Of a stretch of DNA of 19,672 nucleotides, positions 1 to 7,312 are shown piece after piece. Positions within the stretch are counted from its first letter, which is position 1. Every line of letters begins with the position of its first letter. Position numbers and translations under genes: made by a program. This stretch comes from Elusimicrobiota bacterium (lineage in GTDB: Bacteria; Elusimicrobiota; Elusimicrobia; UBA1565; JACRDR01), in the NCBI GenBank assembly GCA_016212845.1, contig JACRDR010000217.1, forward strand, positions 1-19,672. The letters run 5' to 3'. The notes beneath the pieces are model-generated. The model saw only the letters and a list, made by a program, of their open reading frames with translations, had not been told where the DNA came from and did no database searches.

Positions 1-1
1 C

Positions 2-388
2 GGCAAAGTCTTGACGCAGCTCGTCGTGTGGGGCGCCGGCACCGGCGACGGCCACGGCCTCTGCGTCGCGGGCGCGATGGGCCAAGCTCATCTCGGACGG
101 AAATACCGGACCATCCTCGCGCATTACTTCCCGGGCGGCGAGGTCAAGGGCGCGCCCGACGAGCCGCCGCCGGGCAAATCTATCGGCAAGGCGACCGGCG
201 GCGTCACCGAGAAGGAGAAGCTCCGCGCCCGCGCCAAGCGGGCGGGCCGCATCCGCCAGCAGCAGCGCGAGCGGGCCTCCCGGAAAGCCGGCGCGCCGGC
301 CGGAGTGAAGGCCAGCACCGCTCCGGCGACTCCGCCCGAGTCCGAGCCCGCCTCCGAAGAAGCGGCGGAAGGGACCGAAGGGCAGTGA
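2..388 (+). CDS. SpoIID/LytB-domain protein, C-terminal part (5' end outside window)
   Basis: The frame is open from the window edge, so the gene starts upstream. The first ~45 residues match the end of a SpoIID/LytB domain: GDGHGLCVAGAMGQA followed by LGRKYRTILAHYFPG resembles the family signature GHGxGxxQxGAxxxA plus YxxILxHYYPG. The family includes SpoIID, a lytic transglycosylase acting on denuded peptidoglycan, and homologues in non-sporulating diderms whose role is less clear. The last ~80 residues are a low-complexity basic, then Ala/Pro/Glu-rich tail, probably disordered. The family's usual Gln in the HGxGxxQ stretch is Ala here, so activity is uncertain. The stop overlaps the GTG start of the next gene by 4 bp (GTGA), implying translational coupling. 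The assignment is from motif recognition only. Confidence 0.75.
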   Translation, partial: GKVLTQLVVWGAGTGDGHGLCVAGAMGQAHLGRKYRTILAHYFPGGEVKGAPDEPPPGKSIGKATGGVTEKEKLRARAKRAGRIRQQQRERASRKAGAPAGVKASTAPATPPESEPASEEAAEGTEGQ

Positions 389-1557
389 GCGTGTCCTCCG
401 GGAAAGTGCGCGTGGCGCATCTCGTCACGCGCCTCGACCTCGGCGGCGCCCAGCAGAACACTCTCTACACCGCGAGCCACCTCGACCCCGCGCGCTTCGA
501 CGTCGACGTGCTCTGCGGCCCCGGGGGCATGCTCGACGACGAGGCCCGCCGGCTTGCCGTCCGGCCCGAGCGCCCTTTCCGTCTCGAGTTCCTGCCGGAG
601 CTCGTCCGGGACGTCAGCCCCGTCGACGACTTCCGCGCGTTCCTCAGGCTCACGGTCCGGCTGCGCGAGACCCGACCTCACGTGGTCCACACGCATTCCT
701 CGAAGGCGGGCATCCTCGGGCGTCTCGCGGCGAAGGCCGCCGGCGTGCCCGCCATCCTGCACACCTATCACGGCTTCGGCTTCCACGATCGCCAGCGGCC
801 CGCGGTGAAGGCGTTCTACGTCGGCCTCGAGCGGCTGTGCGTCGCCGCGAGCGACTGGACTCTCTTCGTGTCCGAGGACAACCGGCGCTACGCGGAGCCG
901 CTCGGGCTGGCGAAGGCCGGCCGCTGCTCGATCCTCCGCAGCGGCGTGAAGCTCTCGGAGCTTCCGGCGAAGCTCGAGGATCGCGGCAAGAAAAAGGCCG
1001 AGCTCGGCTGCGGCATGCACAAGCCGCTGGTGTCCTCGATCGGCAACCTCAAGCCGCAGAAGAATCCGGAAGGCTTCGTCCGCGTCGCCGCGAAATGCCT
1101 GGCCCGCATCCCCGACGCCCGGTTCCTGTTCGTCGGCGACGGCGAGCTCCGTTCCCGCGTCGAGGCGCAGGTCATCGCCGCGGGCCTCCACGGCAAGGTG
1201 CTTTTTCCGGGCTGGCGCCGCGACACCGCCGAGATCCTCGCCGCCTCCGACGTCTTCGCGCTGACGTCCCACTGGGAAGGACTGCCCCGGGCGCTCGTCG
1301 AGGCGATGAAGTCCGGCCTCGCGTGCGTGGCCTATGCCACCGACGGCGTGCGCGACCTGCTGCGCGACGGCGAAAACGGCCGGCTGGTGGAGGCCGACGA
1401 CGAGGCGGCCATGGCGGAGCGGATCGTCGAGCTCCTGGAAAGCCCGGAAAAGGCGCGTGAACTGGGACGGAAGGCCGCCGCATCGATCGGAAAAGAATTC
1501 GACATCGACGCTATGGTGCGCGCGCAGGAATCGCTGTATACTTCGCTCTTGAGATGA
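385..1557 (+). CDS. GT4-family glycosyltransferase
   Basis: This 390-aa protein has the two-Rossmann GT-B layout of GT4 retaining glycosyltransferases, which move a sugar from an NDP-sugar to an acceptor. The N-terminal half starts VAHLVTRLDLGGAQQ (residues 10-24), a typical GT4 opening with a Gly-rich donor/acceptor loop, followed by HTHSSKAGILGRLAAKAAGVP (residues 102-122). The C-terminal half has SSIGNLKPQKNPEGF (217-231), FVGDGELR (249-256) and the EX7E motif with Glu298 and Glu306 (EGLPRALVE). I chose GTG at 385 because it overlaps the upstream TGA (GTGA) and is followed directly by the conserved N-terminus; the longer open frame to position 28 is just a shadow of the upstream gene. The stop overlaps the next start (ATGA). 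The acceptor is unknown; a cell-envelope glycan or glycolipid is likely from context. Confidence 0.88.
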   Translation: MSVSSGKVRVAHLVTRLDLGGAQQNTLYTASHLDPARFDVDVLCGPGGMLDDEARRLAVRPERPFRLEFLPELVRDVSPVDDFRAFLRLTVRLRETRPHVVHTHSSKAGILGRLAAKAAGVPAILHTYHGFGFHDRQRPAVKAFYVGLERLCVAASDWTLFVSEDNRRYAEPLGLAKAGRCSILRSGVKLSELPAKLEDRGKKKAELGCGMHKPLVSSIGNLKPQKNPEGFVRVAAKCLARIPDARFLFVGDGELRSRVEAQVIAAGLHGKVLFPGWRRDTAEILAASDVFALTSHWEGLPRALVEAMKSGLACVAYATDGVRDLLRDGENGRLVEADDEAAMAERIVELLESPEKARELGRKAAASIGKEFDIDAMVRAQESLYTSLLR

Positions 1558-2468
1558 CTTCTTTCGCCGGGCCTCTCGGACTCGCCCTTTCGGGCGGCGG
1601 CGCCCACGGCGCGTGGCAGGTCGGCGCGCTTCGCGCGCTCACCGACTCCGGCCTCGAGTTCTCCAAGGTCCTCGGATTTTCGGCGGGAGCGCTCTCCGGC
1701 GCCGGCTACGCGCTCGGCCTGCAGGACGTCCTCGAAGAGAAGTGGAGGCGCGTCGACCAGGCGCCCGTGCTCCGCGTCAGCCCGACCTTCGGCCCCTTCG
1801 CGCTCTGCAAGAACGACGCGCTCTGGGAGTCGGTCGAGCACACGCGCGACGAGGAAGCCGCCAAGAAGAAGCTCCGCTGCGAGCTCACCGTCGTCGCCTA
1901 CCGGGAGAAGCAGGACGAGTCGGAATATGCCCGCTTCACGCCGGGGGGGAAGGAGTGGGACGGCCCCCTGGCGCTCAAGCTCGTGGCGAGCTGCTCGATC
2001 CCGCACATGTTCCCGCGCATCAAACTCGAGCGCCCGGGGCAGGAGCCTCTCGTCTACATGGACGGCGGCGTGCCGGGCAAGGATTGGATCCGCTTCGACG
2101 CGCTGGCCGGCTGCCCGACCGTCTTGGCGCTCCAGATGACGCACCCCTCCGAGATCGGCCGGTTCTGCATGTTCCCCTGGACCCGCTTCGAGCAGACCGG
2201 CCGCGAGGTCTGCTACCGGCAGATGGCGAGCGGAATCGACTCGCTGACGAGCCGGCCCGACGCCCCGGCGGTCTTCCGCCTCTATCCCTCGAAGCGCCTC
2301 GCCATGTCGCAGCTCGCCTTCAAGTCCAAGCCCTGCATCGAGGCGATGGCGCTGGGCCGCCGTGACGCCGAGGCGTTCCTCAAGGATCCGGAGCCGTACC
2401 GGGTGCGCCGCGCCGTCTTGTCCGCGCCGCCGCTCCCCGTCGGGGCGGGCCGGACCGCCACCGCCTAG
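1554..2468 (+). CDS. Patatin-like phospholipase/acyl hydrolase
   Basis: This 304-aa protein carries all patatin landmarks: the oxyanion-hole glycine run GGGAHG (14-19), the nucleophile elbow GFSAG with Ser43 (41-45), the conserved ASCSIPHMFP segment (145-154) and the catalytic Asp170 in DGG (170-172). Patatins use a Ser-Asp dyad to hydrolyse acyl esters of phospholipids or neutral lipids. No signal peptide is visible, so a cytoplasmic or membrane-face location is likely, similar to the RssA/YchK-type bacterial patatins of about 300 aa. The ATG overlaps the glycosyltransferase stop (ATGA), so the two are coupled. A TATACT hexamer lies at 1537-1542, 11 nt before this start; it could be an internal promoter but may be chance. 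The substrate is unknown. Confidence 0.88.
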   Translation: MTSFAGPLGLALSGGGAHGAWQVGALRALTDSGLEFSKVLGFSAGALSGAGYALGLQDVLEEKWRRVDQAPVLRVSPTFGPFALCKNDALWESVEHTRDEEAAKKKLRCELTVVAYREKQDESEYARFTPGGKEWDGPLALKLVASCSIPHMFPRIKLERPGQEPLVYMDGGVPGKDWIRFDALAGCPTVLALQMTHPSEIGRFCMFPWTRFEQTGREVCYRQMASGIDSLTSRPDAPAVFRLYPSKRLAMSQLAFKSKPCIEAMALGRRDAEAFLKDPEPYRVRRAVLSAPPLPVGAGRTATA

Positions 2469-2481
2469 TTTCACCCGCCTA

Positions 2482-2510
2482 GGACCTAAGACCTATATCG
2501 TCCCAGGTCC
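2482..2510 (+). other. Intergenic inverted repeat after the patatin gene
   Basis: GGACCT (2482-2487) and AGGTCC (2505-2510) form a perfect 6-bp inverted repeat around a 17-nt loop. The loop itself contains a second GACCTA copy, 7 nt after the first. It lies 13 bp past the patatin stop and could fold in the transcript as a weak terminator or processing hairpin. There is no T-tract, so an intrinsic terminator is not supported. The rest of the 2469-2576 gap holds GC-rich sequence with no gene and the promoter of the next gene. Confidence 0.3.
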
Positions 2511-2564
2511 CCGCGTCCGTTCCGGGTGGGCCCCTCGCCCCAGGTTGCCGGACCGGCGGGCTTC

Positions 2565-2570
2565 CATAAT
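2565..2570 (+). promoter_or_regulatory. -10-like box CATAAT, 6 nt before the 2577 start codon
   Basis: CATAAT is followed by exactly 6 nt (AAGGGC) and then ATG. The same -10/N6/start layout occurs before sthA and before the methyltransferase at 11657, so transcription probably starts at or within 1-2 nt of the start codon, giving a leaderless mRNA. No -35 hexamer is visible at 16-18 bp upstream. An AAGGG run sits too close to the ATG to be a normal Shine-Dalgarno site. Confidence 0.5.
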
Positions 2571-2576
2571 AAGGGC

Positions 2577-3881
2577 ATGAACAAGGTTCTCGCTCTCGCC
2601 GCCGTTCTCGCCGCTCCCTCCTTGGCCTTCGGAGCCAAGACCGAAGCCATCCTCGCTTTCGACGACGGCGGCTCCGAGGCGGTGCGCTACTACGCCCGCA
2701 AAGGGGCGCTGCGCGTGGCTCTGCCGGGCGAGCCGGACAAGCTGGTCGTCGACGCCGTCAAGGGCTCTCCCGAGGTGACCGCGATCCTCGTGGGCTTCCC
2801 CGGCGCCCCGGCGCCGGATAAGGACGAGGCCGAAGGACGGCTCTTCGCGTTCGGCGACACGGTCAACGCCCGAGTCCGCCAGGCCTCGGGCGGCAAGCGC
2901 GGCATCACCGGCGGGATCTATGGCCCGGTGACCGTCGACGCGGTGTCCGCGTGCGATCTCAACCGCCTGCTTTCCGAGGCGATCTCCGCCGCCAAGATCG
3001 ATCTCTCCAAGACGGACGTCGCTCTCGTCTTGGCCCCGCAGGCCGCCTGCCGGTTCTCCGGCGCGGCCACGCTGGGCCGCGTCCACGAGGGCAAGAAGCG
3101 GTTGGCGGTCGCCTGGGCCTTCGGCGACAATTGGGTGGCCGCCTCCGCCCACGCCATCGAACACGCGATGGGCACGCGTCATGCGGCCGCGCCCGCGTCC
3201 GACGATTTCGGCTGGGCCGCGGCGTCGTCCCCGAAGGAGACGATCGCCAAAAAAATGGCGCCGAAAGGAACCTTGATCGCGATGGCGCTGCCGGAGCGCG
3301 CCGAGGAAGGCCTGCGCGACGCGCCGGCGGCCATGCGACCGGCCGCGCTGGGCATGCGCCCCGCCGCAGCCGCGGGCGTCGCCGGCTCCCGCATGATCGA
3401 TCGCTCGTCCGCTCCGAAGCCGGAGCTTCCCTCGAAGGCGGAGCCCCGGACCCCGGGAGAAGAGGCGCCGGTTATCACGGAAAGCCCCGCGAAGGCCGAG
3501 ACGCCCGTCGCGCCTCGCAAAGCGAAGGCTCCCAAGGCCTCCGCCTCCATCGACGCCGCGACCTGCAAGAGCGCCGCGCGAAATCTCCGCGACGCCGCGA
3601 AGGGCGCCTCCGTGTCCAGCGCCGCGAGCGCGCTCGTCGCGCGCCGCCGCCTCGCCTCCATCATCAAGGACGTCCAGGGCGCGCTGGCGTCGAAAGAGAT
3701 CTCGATGAACGCCGACGTCTCCCTGCTCACCACGGACGCCGAGACCGAGCTTCACGTCGCCCTGATGAAGCTCCAGGACGTGAAGACGTCCGCTAAATCC
3801 ATCAAGGACGAGGTGCTCCCCGCGATCGGCCGGGCCGCGGCCTCCCTCGACGAGGCGGCTCGCGGTCTCTCCCGCCGTTAA
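2577..3881 (+). CDS. Secreted protein with degenerate M11/M6-type metallopeptidase domain
   Basis: This 434-aa protein begins with a clear signal peptide (MNKVLALAAVLAAPSLAFGA, cleavage near residue 20). Residues ~95-205 resemble the gametolysin (M11) or M6-like peptidase layout: VTVDAVSACDLNRLLSEAIS, then a second Cys (C158) before an SGAATLGRV segment, then the zinc-site region. That region reads H192-A-I-E195-H196-A-M-G199-T-R-H202. The metzincin pattern HExxHxxGxxH is kept except that Ala sits where the catalytic Glu should be, and a Glu appears two residues later. Residues ~245-330 are a disordered Ala/Pro/Lys/Glu linker, and ~330-434 a helical Ala-rich domain. I chose ATG 2577 over GTG 2526 for the signal peptide and the -10 box 6 nt upstream. 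It may be a pseudo-protease; the family call is from pattern only. Confidence 0.55.
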   Translation: MNKVLALAAVLAAPSLAFGAKTEAILAFDDGGSEAVRYYARKGALRVALPGEPDKLVVDAVKGSPEVTAILVGFPGAPAPDKDEAEGRLFAFGDTVNARVRQASGGKRGITGGIYGPVTVDAVSACDLNRLLSEAISAAKIDLSKTDVALVLAPQAACRFSGAATLGRVHEGKKRLAVAWAFGDNWVAASAHAIEHAMGTRHAAAPASDDFGWAAASSPKETIAKKMAPKGTLIAMALPERAEEGLRDAPAAMRPAALGMRPAAAAGVAGSRMIDRSSAPKPELPSKAEPRTPGEEAPVITESPAKAETPVAPRKAKAPKASASIDAATCKSAARNLRDAAKGASVSSAASALVARRRLASIIKDVQGALASKEISMNADVSLLTTDAETELHVALMKLQDVKTSAKSIKDEVLPAIGRAAASLDEAARGLSRR

Positions 3882-3883
3882 AC

Positions 3884-3889
3884 TATAAT
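3884..3889 (+). promoter_or_regulatory. Consensus -10 box TATAAT, 6 nt before the sthA start
   Basis: A perfect TATAAT begins 3 nt after the stop of the upstream gene. It is followed by CGGTTC and the GTG start at 3896, placing the -10 box at -12 to -7 relative to the start codon. Transcription would begin at about the G of GTG, so the mRNA would be leaderless. No Shine-Dalgarno sequence or recognisable -35 is present. In DNA this GC-rich an exact TATAAT is rare, and the spacing matches that of two other genes in the window. Confidence 0.65.
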
Positions 3890-3895
3890 CGGTTC

Positions 3896-5314
3896 GTGGG
3901 CGAGCGTCCCGAGCACTTCGACGTCATCGTTTTCGGCTCCGGGCCCGGAGGCGAGGGCGCGGCCATGAAGGCCGCCAAGTTCGGCAAGAGCGTCGCGGTC
4001 GTGGAGCGCGACCTCGAGGTGGGCGGCTCCTGCACCCACACCTCCACGATCCCCAGCAAGGCCCTCCGGCACGCGATCCAGCAGCTTTCGGAGCTCCGGA
4101 ACCATCCGCTATTCGAGGAGCTCGGCGCCCGGGCGACCGTCGACTACCCTCGCCTGCTGAAGGCCGCCGGGACCGTGATTTCGCGGCAGGTGAAGCTCCG
4201 CCGGAGCTTCTACGAACGCAACGGCGTCTCGGTGCTCCACGGGAAGGGCCGGTTCCTGGATAAGAAGAAGATCGCCGTCACGGACCGCGACGGGCGCGTC
4301 GCCGAGGCGACCGCCGACCATTTCGTCCTGGCCGTCGGCTCCCGTCCCTACCATCCGCCGGACGTCGACTTCTCCCATCCGCGGATCGTCGACTCCGACA
4401 AGGTCTTGGACCTCGATCGCACGCCGCGCTCGATCACGATCTACGGGGCCGGGGTCGTGGGCTGCGAGTACGCCTCGATCCTGCGCAATCTCGACGTGAA
4501 GGTGAACCTCGTTAACCCCGGCGAGAAGCTTTTGAGCTTCCTCGACGACGAGATCATCGACGCCTTGAGCTACCACCTCCGCGACCAGGGCGTGCTGCTC
4601 CGCCACAACGAGGAGTACTCGAAGGTCGAGGCGGCCGAAGACAACGTCGTGCTCCACCTGAAAAGCGGCAAGAAGCTGATCACCGACGTCCTGCTCTGGG
4701 CCAACGGGCGCACGGGCAACACCGACACCCTGGGGCTGGAGCTTCTCGGCATCAAGCCCGACAAGCGGGGGAACATCCCGGTGGACGAGAACTACCGGAC
4801 CACCGCGCCGTACGTTTACGCGGTCGGCGACGTCGTCGGCTTCCCGTCTTTAGCCAGCGCCGCCTACGATCAGGGGCGCTTCGCCGCGACCCACATGCTC
4901 GAGGGGAAAAGCGACTACAAGCTGAACCTGATCCCCACGGGCATCTACACGAGCCCGGAGATCAGCTCGGTCGGAAGGACGGAAGCCGAGCTTACGCAAG
5001 CCAAGGTCCCCTACGAGGTCGGCCACGCGCTCTTTCGCAGCATCGCCCGAGCCCAAATCCAAGGCCGGACGGTCGGCATGCTCAAGCTTCTCTTCCACCG
5101 GGACACGCTCGAGATCCTGGGCGTCCACTGCTTCGGCGACCAGGCCGCCGAGATCGTGCACATCGGCCAGGCGGTGATGTCGCAGGAAGGCGCGGCGAAC
5201 TCGCTGCTTTACTTCATCAACACGACGTTCAACTACCCCACCATGGCCGAGGCGTACCGGGTCGCGGCCCTCAACGGCTACAACCGCCTCCTCGGCGTCG
5301 GCACGCAGATCTAA
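3896..5314 (+). CDS. sthA: Soluble pyridine nucleotide transhydrogenase (Si-specific)
   Basis: This 472-aa flavoprotein is close in length and sequence to E. coli SthA, which equilibrates NADPH/NAD+ with NADP+/NADH in the cytoplasm. The FAD-binding GSGPGGEGAA is at residues 14-23, and GGSCTHTSTIPSKALRHA (43-60) follows. As in SthA, only one Cys (C46) of the redox pair of lipoamide dehydrogenase-type enzymes is present, which argues against dihydrolipoyl dehydrogenase or mercuric reductase. Further SthA-like signatures are SYHLRDQGVLLRHNEEYSKVE, LKSGKK, ANGRTGNTD and YAVGDVVGFPSLASAAYDQG. The GTG start is supported by FDVIVFGSGPGG following at once and by TATAAT 6 nt upstream. It probably forms its own transcript and is the last plus-strand gene before a convergent boundary. 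Confidence 0.92.
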   Translation: MGERPEHFDVIVFGSGPGGEGAAMKAAKFGKSVAVVERDLEVGGSCTHTSTIPSKALRHAIQQLSELRNHPLFEELGARATVDYPRLLKAAGTVISRQVKLRRSFYERNGVSVLHGKGRFLDKKKIAVTDRDGRVAEATADHFVLAVGSRPYHPPDVDFSHPRIVDSDKVLDLDRTPRSITIYGAGVVGCEYASILRNLDVKVNLVNPGEKLLSFLDDEIIDALSYHLRDQGVLLRHNEEYSKVEAAEDNVVLHLKSGKKLITDVLLWANGRTGNTDTLGLELLGIKPDKRGNIPVDENYRTTAPYVYAVGDVVGFPSLASAAYDQGRFAATHMLEGKSDYKLNLIPTGIYTSPEISSVGRTEAELTQAKVPYEVGHALFRSIARAQIQGRTVGMLKLLFHRDTLEILGVHCFGDQAAEIVHIGQAVMSQEGAANSLLYFINTTFNYPTMAEAYRVAALNGYNRLLGVGTQI

Positions 5315-5600
5315 ACCGGCCACCGGCCCGACTTACCCACTTGGCTTAAGCCAAATGACCACGTTTCACCGCCGCTTGCGGCGAGCTCACTTGGCTTAAG
5401 CCAAATGAACATATTTCACCGCTGTCTGCGGCACGGTCACTTGGTTTAAACCCAATGACCACTTCCCACTGCCGCTCGCTGTCCAGCCACTTGGCTTAAG
5501 CCGAATGACCACGTCCGCGTTCGCCAAACAACCCGCACGCACGGCACTCCCTACCCATATATACGAATGAGACGCGAAAAAGTTCCCTTTCTCGTCGAGA
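5315..5600. other. Convergent intergenic region, no gene
   Basis: This 286-bp gap separates the sthA stop from the nitrilase stop. Besides the 50-bp repeat array it contains an AT-rich segment (ATATATAC at 5557-5564) and, read on the minus strand just after the nitrilase stop, an imperfect hairpin (GACGAGAAAG and CTTTTTCGCGTC around GGAA, 5571-5596). The hairpin is not followed by a T-tract, so it is at best a weak terminator. Short open frames here overlap the nitrilase antisense and show no coding character. Confidence 0.7.
5338..5513. repeat. Four-copy palindromic repeat array with exact 50-bp period
   Basis: Copies start with CACTTGG at 5338, 5388, 5438 and 5488, so the period is exactly 50 bp each time. 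The first ~26 bp of each copy are well conserved and carry the palindrome TTGGCTTAAGCCAA (copies 1 and 2 perfect; copy 4 one change). Copy 3 reads TTGGTTTAAACCCA: the inner C/G pair became T/A on both sides, so the symmetric core survives, and there is one outer mismatch. The outer bases TCAC...ATGA extend the symmetry in copies 2 and 3. The second half of copies 1 and 2 holds a GC stem (CGCCGC-TT-GCGGCG in copy 1, CCGC-TGTCT-GCGG in copy 2); this half decays in copies 3 and 4. The array fills the gap between the convergent sthA and nitrilase genes. Its function is unknown. Confidence 0.9.
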
Positions 5601-6383
5601 CTAGACGACGCGGTAAGACTTCAGGTCGGACGGGCGGACGACGAGCTTTCGGGCGTTTTCCAGTTCGGCGGGATCGAGCGCCCCGGACGTCTCCTCGCCG
5701 AAGGGCGAGAACACGTACTGGGAGCCGTCGTACTCGAAGAAAGGGTCTTTGCCGGCGCGGTTCACCGCCGCGACGTAGGCCTGCGTCAAAATCGCGTGGC
5801 CCGAGGTGATCGTCCGGTACTGGTAGGTCTTGTGCGGCCCGCCGATCCAGCACGACGAGATCAAGAGCAGATCGACGCCGGCCTTCGCGTATTCGTGAAA
5901 CAGCGGGGGAAATCGGATGTCGAAGCAGATCGCGAAGCCGAGCTTCCAGCCGCGGTAGTCGGCGACGACGCCGGTCTTGCCCGCCTCGTAGGTCGCCGCT
6001 TCCGGGTTCTTGCCCCAGGTGAAGAGGTGCAGCTTGTGGTAGCGCGCGACGAGCTTGCCGTCCGGGCCGAACAGCGCGAGCGCGTTGAGCGGCTTGCCAG
6101 CGGCCTTCTCGGGGAAGCCCGCCGCGACGGCGGTTTTGTGCTTCTTGGCTAAGGCAGACAACTTGGAGACCGGGCCCGAAGACAGCCCGATCGCCGGCGG
6201 CTCTTTGGTAGCGAAACCAGTCAGCGTAAGCTCCGGAAAAAGGAAAAGGTGTTCTTCGGGCCTCGATACTCCTTTAAGGCCAGTCGCAAGAGCGGCGTCG
6301 ATCTTTGCGAGATTAGCATCAGGATCGTTCCAGGATAGTTCCAGGGCGACTGGCGAAACGCTTAACTTTAGGCGAGCGCTCAT
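5601..6383 (-). CDS. Nitrilase-superfamily hydrolase, omega-amidase (Nit2/YafV)-like
   Basis: This 260-aa protein has the complete Glu-Lys-Cys triad of carbon-nitrogen hydrolases: E51 in FPELTLTGF, K117 in RYHKLHLF and C153 in AICFDIRFP. The CFDIRFP nucleophile context and the short single-domain length are typical of the Nit2/YafV omega-amidases, which hydrolyse alpha-ketoglutaramate or alpha-ketosuccinamate made by glutamine or asparagine transaminases. An aminotransferase gene two positions upstream in the same operon supports this reading. The ATG overlaps the protease stop (ATGA). The first ~60 codons (about 6200-6383) are less GC-rich than the rest (about 57% in 6241-6300 by hand count), continuing the low-GC zone of the protease gene. 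It is the last gene of the minus-strand run. Confidence 0.82.
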   Translation of the reverse strand: MSARLKLSVSPVALELSWNDPDANLAKIDAALATGLKGVSRPEEHLFLFPELTLTGFATKEPPAIGLSSGPVSKLSALAKKHKTAVAAGFPEKAAGKPLNALALFGPDGKLVARYHKLHLFTWGKNPEAATYEAGKTGVVADYRGWKLGFAICFDIRFPPLFHEYAKAGVDLLLISSCWIGGPHKTYQYRTITSGHAILTQAYVAAVNRAGKDPFFEYDGSQYVFSPFGEETSGALDPAELENARKLVVRPSDLKSYRVV

Positions 6384-7312
6384 TTCTCGTTGGCCAGTAG
6401 AGATAGCACAGCATCGATCGGCTCGACAACAGCATAGCCAGCATTGTCGATGTTGATGCCGGCTACCTGGCCCCCACTATTGATCGTCGAGAGATAGGGG
6501 ACAGACTCGACAATTATGCCCGCCAGACGCGCTTCCTTGTCCTGGGGGCCACGATCCGGAGAAACTACGATGTCCTTAGCCTGTTGCAATACATATACGG
6601 GGCCGCCGCTATTTCCCGGCTGAACCATGCCATCCAATAACAAAATTTGAGATTGCCGATCCTTTCCCGCAACCATGCTCCGCCGATAGAGCGGGAAATT
6701 CAAATCATATTTGCGTCGTTTTAATTCCGGATACGCGTTTAGGGAAGCCGGAAAACCAAAATAGATAGCTTCCTGAGTCTCTGTGACCTCTTCAAATGTG
6801 ATGCAGGCCCTCTTCTCAACGGCGATGGTTTCCTGATTGATCAGCGAGGGGAGTCTTTTGGGAAGTTCTGTCCCAATTTTTACGCCTTTGACAAACTCCC
6901 AGTCTGTCTGTCCCATCCTCCCCAGCCGAATAGCCACTACATCACGTTCCGAAAGCAACAGATTACCGGTTGCTGAACTCACTGCTAAGTCCAAGTAAAG
7001 GTTTTCCGCTAGACTTGAAACGTTGCTGATGGGGCGGAATCGAGCGCGGATCTGGGAAAGAAGGCCGCTATCCGAAATGATGACATGCTTCGCTGTTACC
7101 AGGTAAATCCACTTCTGCGTTCCAACTAAAACGCCCGAACCAAGTATGGAATCCGCACCGTAAAGCCCATCGGAATGGATCGATGCAACCGTGTGCTTTG
7201 CTCGCTCAAGAAGGAGGCCCTGTTCTGCGTGGGCACGAACACTCAAGAAAGCTAGGTGAGAAATCAGGACCGCGAGGCAAGGAATGCTAAAGACCTTCTT
7301 ACAAGGAGCCAT
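6380..7312 (-). CDS. Secreted trypsin-like serine protease, atypical base composition
   Basis: This 310-aa protein starts with a basic n-region and a hydrophobic stretch ending RAHA (about residue 29), a likely Sec signal peptide with a Cys at residue 12. The mature part has the three trypsin-fold catalytic positions: H76 in LVTAKHVI, D124 in ERDVVAIRL (Asp105-108 in YLDLAV is a less likely alternative) and S235 in QPGNSGGPVY. No PDZ domain follows, unlike DegP/HtrA. Expected role is extracytoplasmic proteolysis of an unknown substrate. The gene is strikingly AT-rich: 6721-6780 has about 26 G/C in 60, while 7381-7440 in the next gene has about 45. Despite this it overlaps the aminotransferase by 14 bp and the nitrilase start by 4 bp. 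That suggests horizontal acquisition or replacement inside an existing operon. Confidence 0.8.
   Translation of the reverse strand: MAPCKKVFSIPCLAVLISHLAFLSVRAHAEQGLLLERAKHTVASIHSDGLYGADSILGSGVLVGTQKWIYLVTAKHVIISDSGLLSQIRARFRPISNVSSLAENLYLDLAVSSATGNLLLSERDVVAIRLGRMGQTDWEFVKGVKIGTELPKRLPSLINQETIAVEKRACITFEEVTETQEAIYFGFPASLNAYPELKRRKYDLNFPLYRRSMVAGKDRQSQILLLDGMVQPGNSGGPVYVLQQAKDIVVSPDRGPQDKEARLAGIIVESVPYLSTINSGGQVAGINIDNAGYAVVEPIDAVLSLLANEK

Noticed and set aside
1537..1542. TATACT as the promoter of the patatin-like gene
   Set aside because: It lies inside the glycosyltransferase coding region with an 11-nt gap to the ATG, unlike the 6-nt layout of the other three; stop/start coupling explains expression well enough.
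28..1557. Long 509-aa frame starting at 28 for the glycosyltransferase
   Set aside because: Its first ~120 residues are an arginine-rich shadow of the SpoIID-domain gene; the GT4 homology starts just after GTG 385.
3896..5314. Dihydrolipoyl dehydrogenase or mercuric reductase for the flavoprotein
   Set aside because: The redox-active CxxxxC is missing its second Cys, and several SthA-specific stretches are present.
5338..5513. CRISPR array (26-bp repeats with ~24-bp spacers)
   Set aside because: The would-be spacers are related to each other (CACCGCCGCTTGCGGC versus CACCGCTGTCTGCGGC), the repeat drifts between copies, and no cas genes are near. A tandem 50-bp repeat explains it better.
5571..5596. 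Rho-independent terminator after the nitrilase gene
   Set aside because: An imperfect stem exists but there is no T-tract on the minus strand after it, so I mention it only as a weak hairpin.
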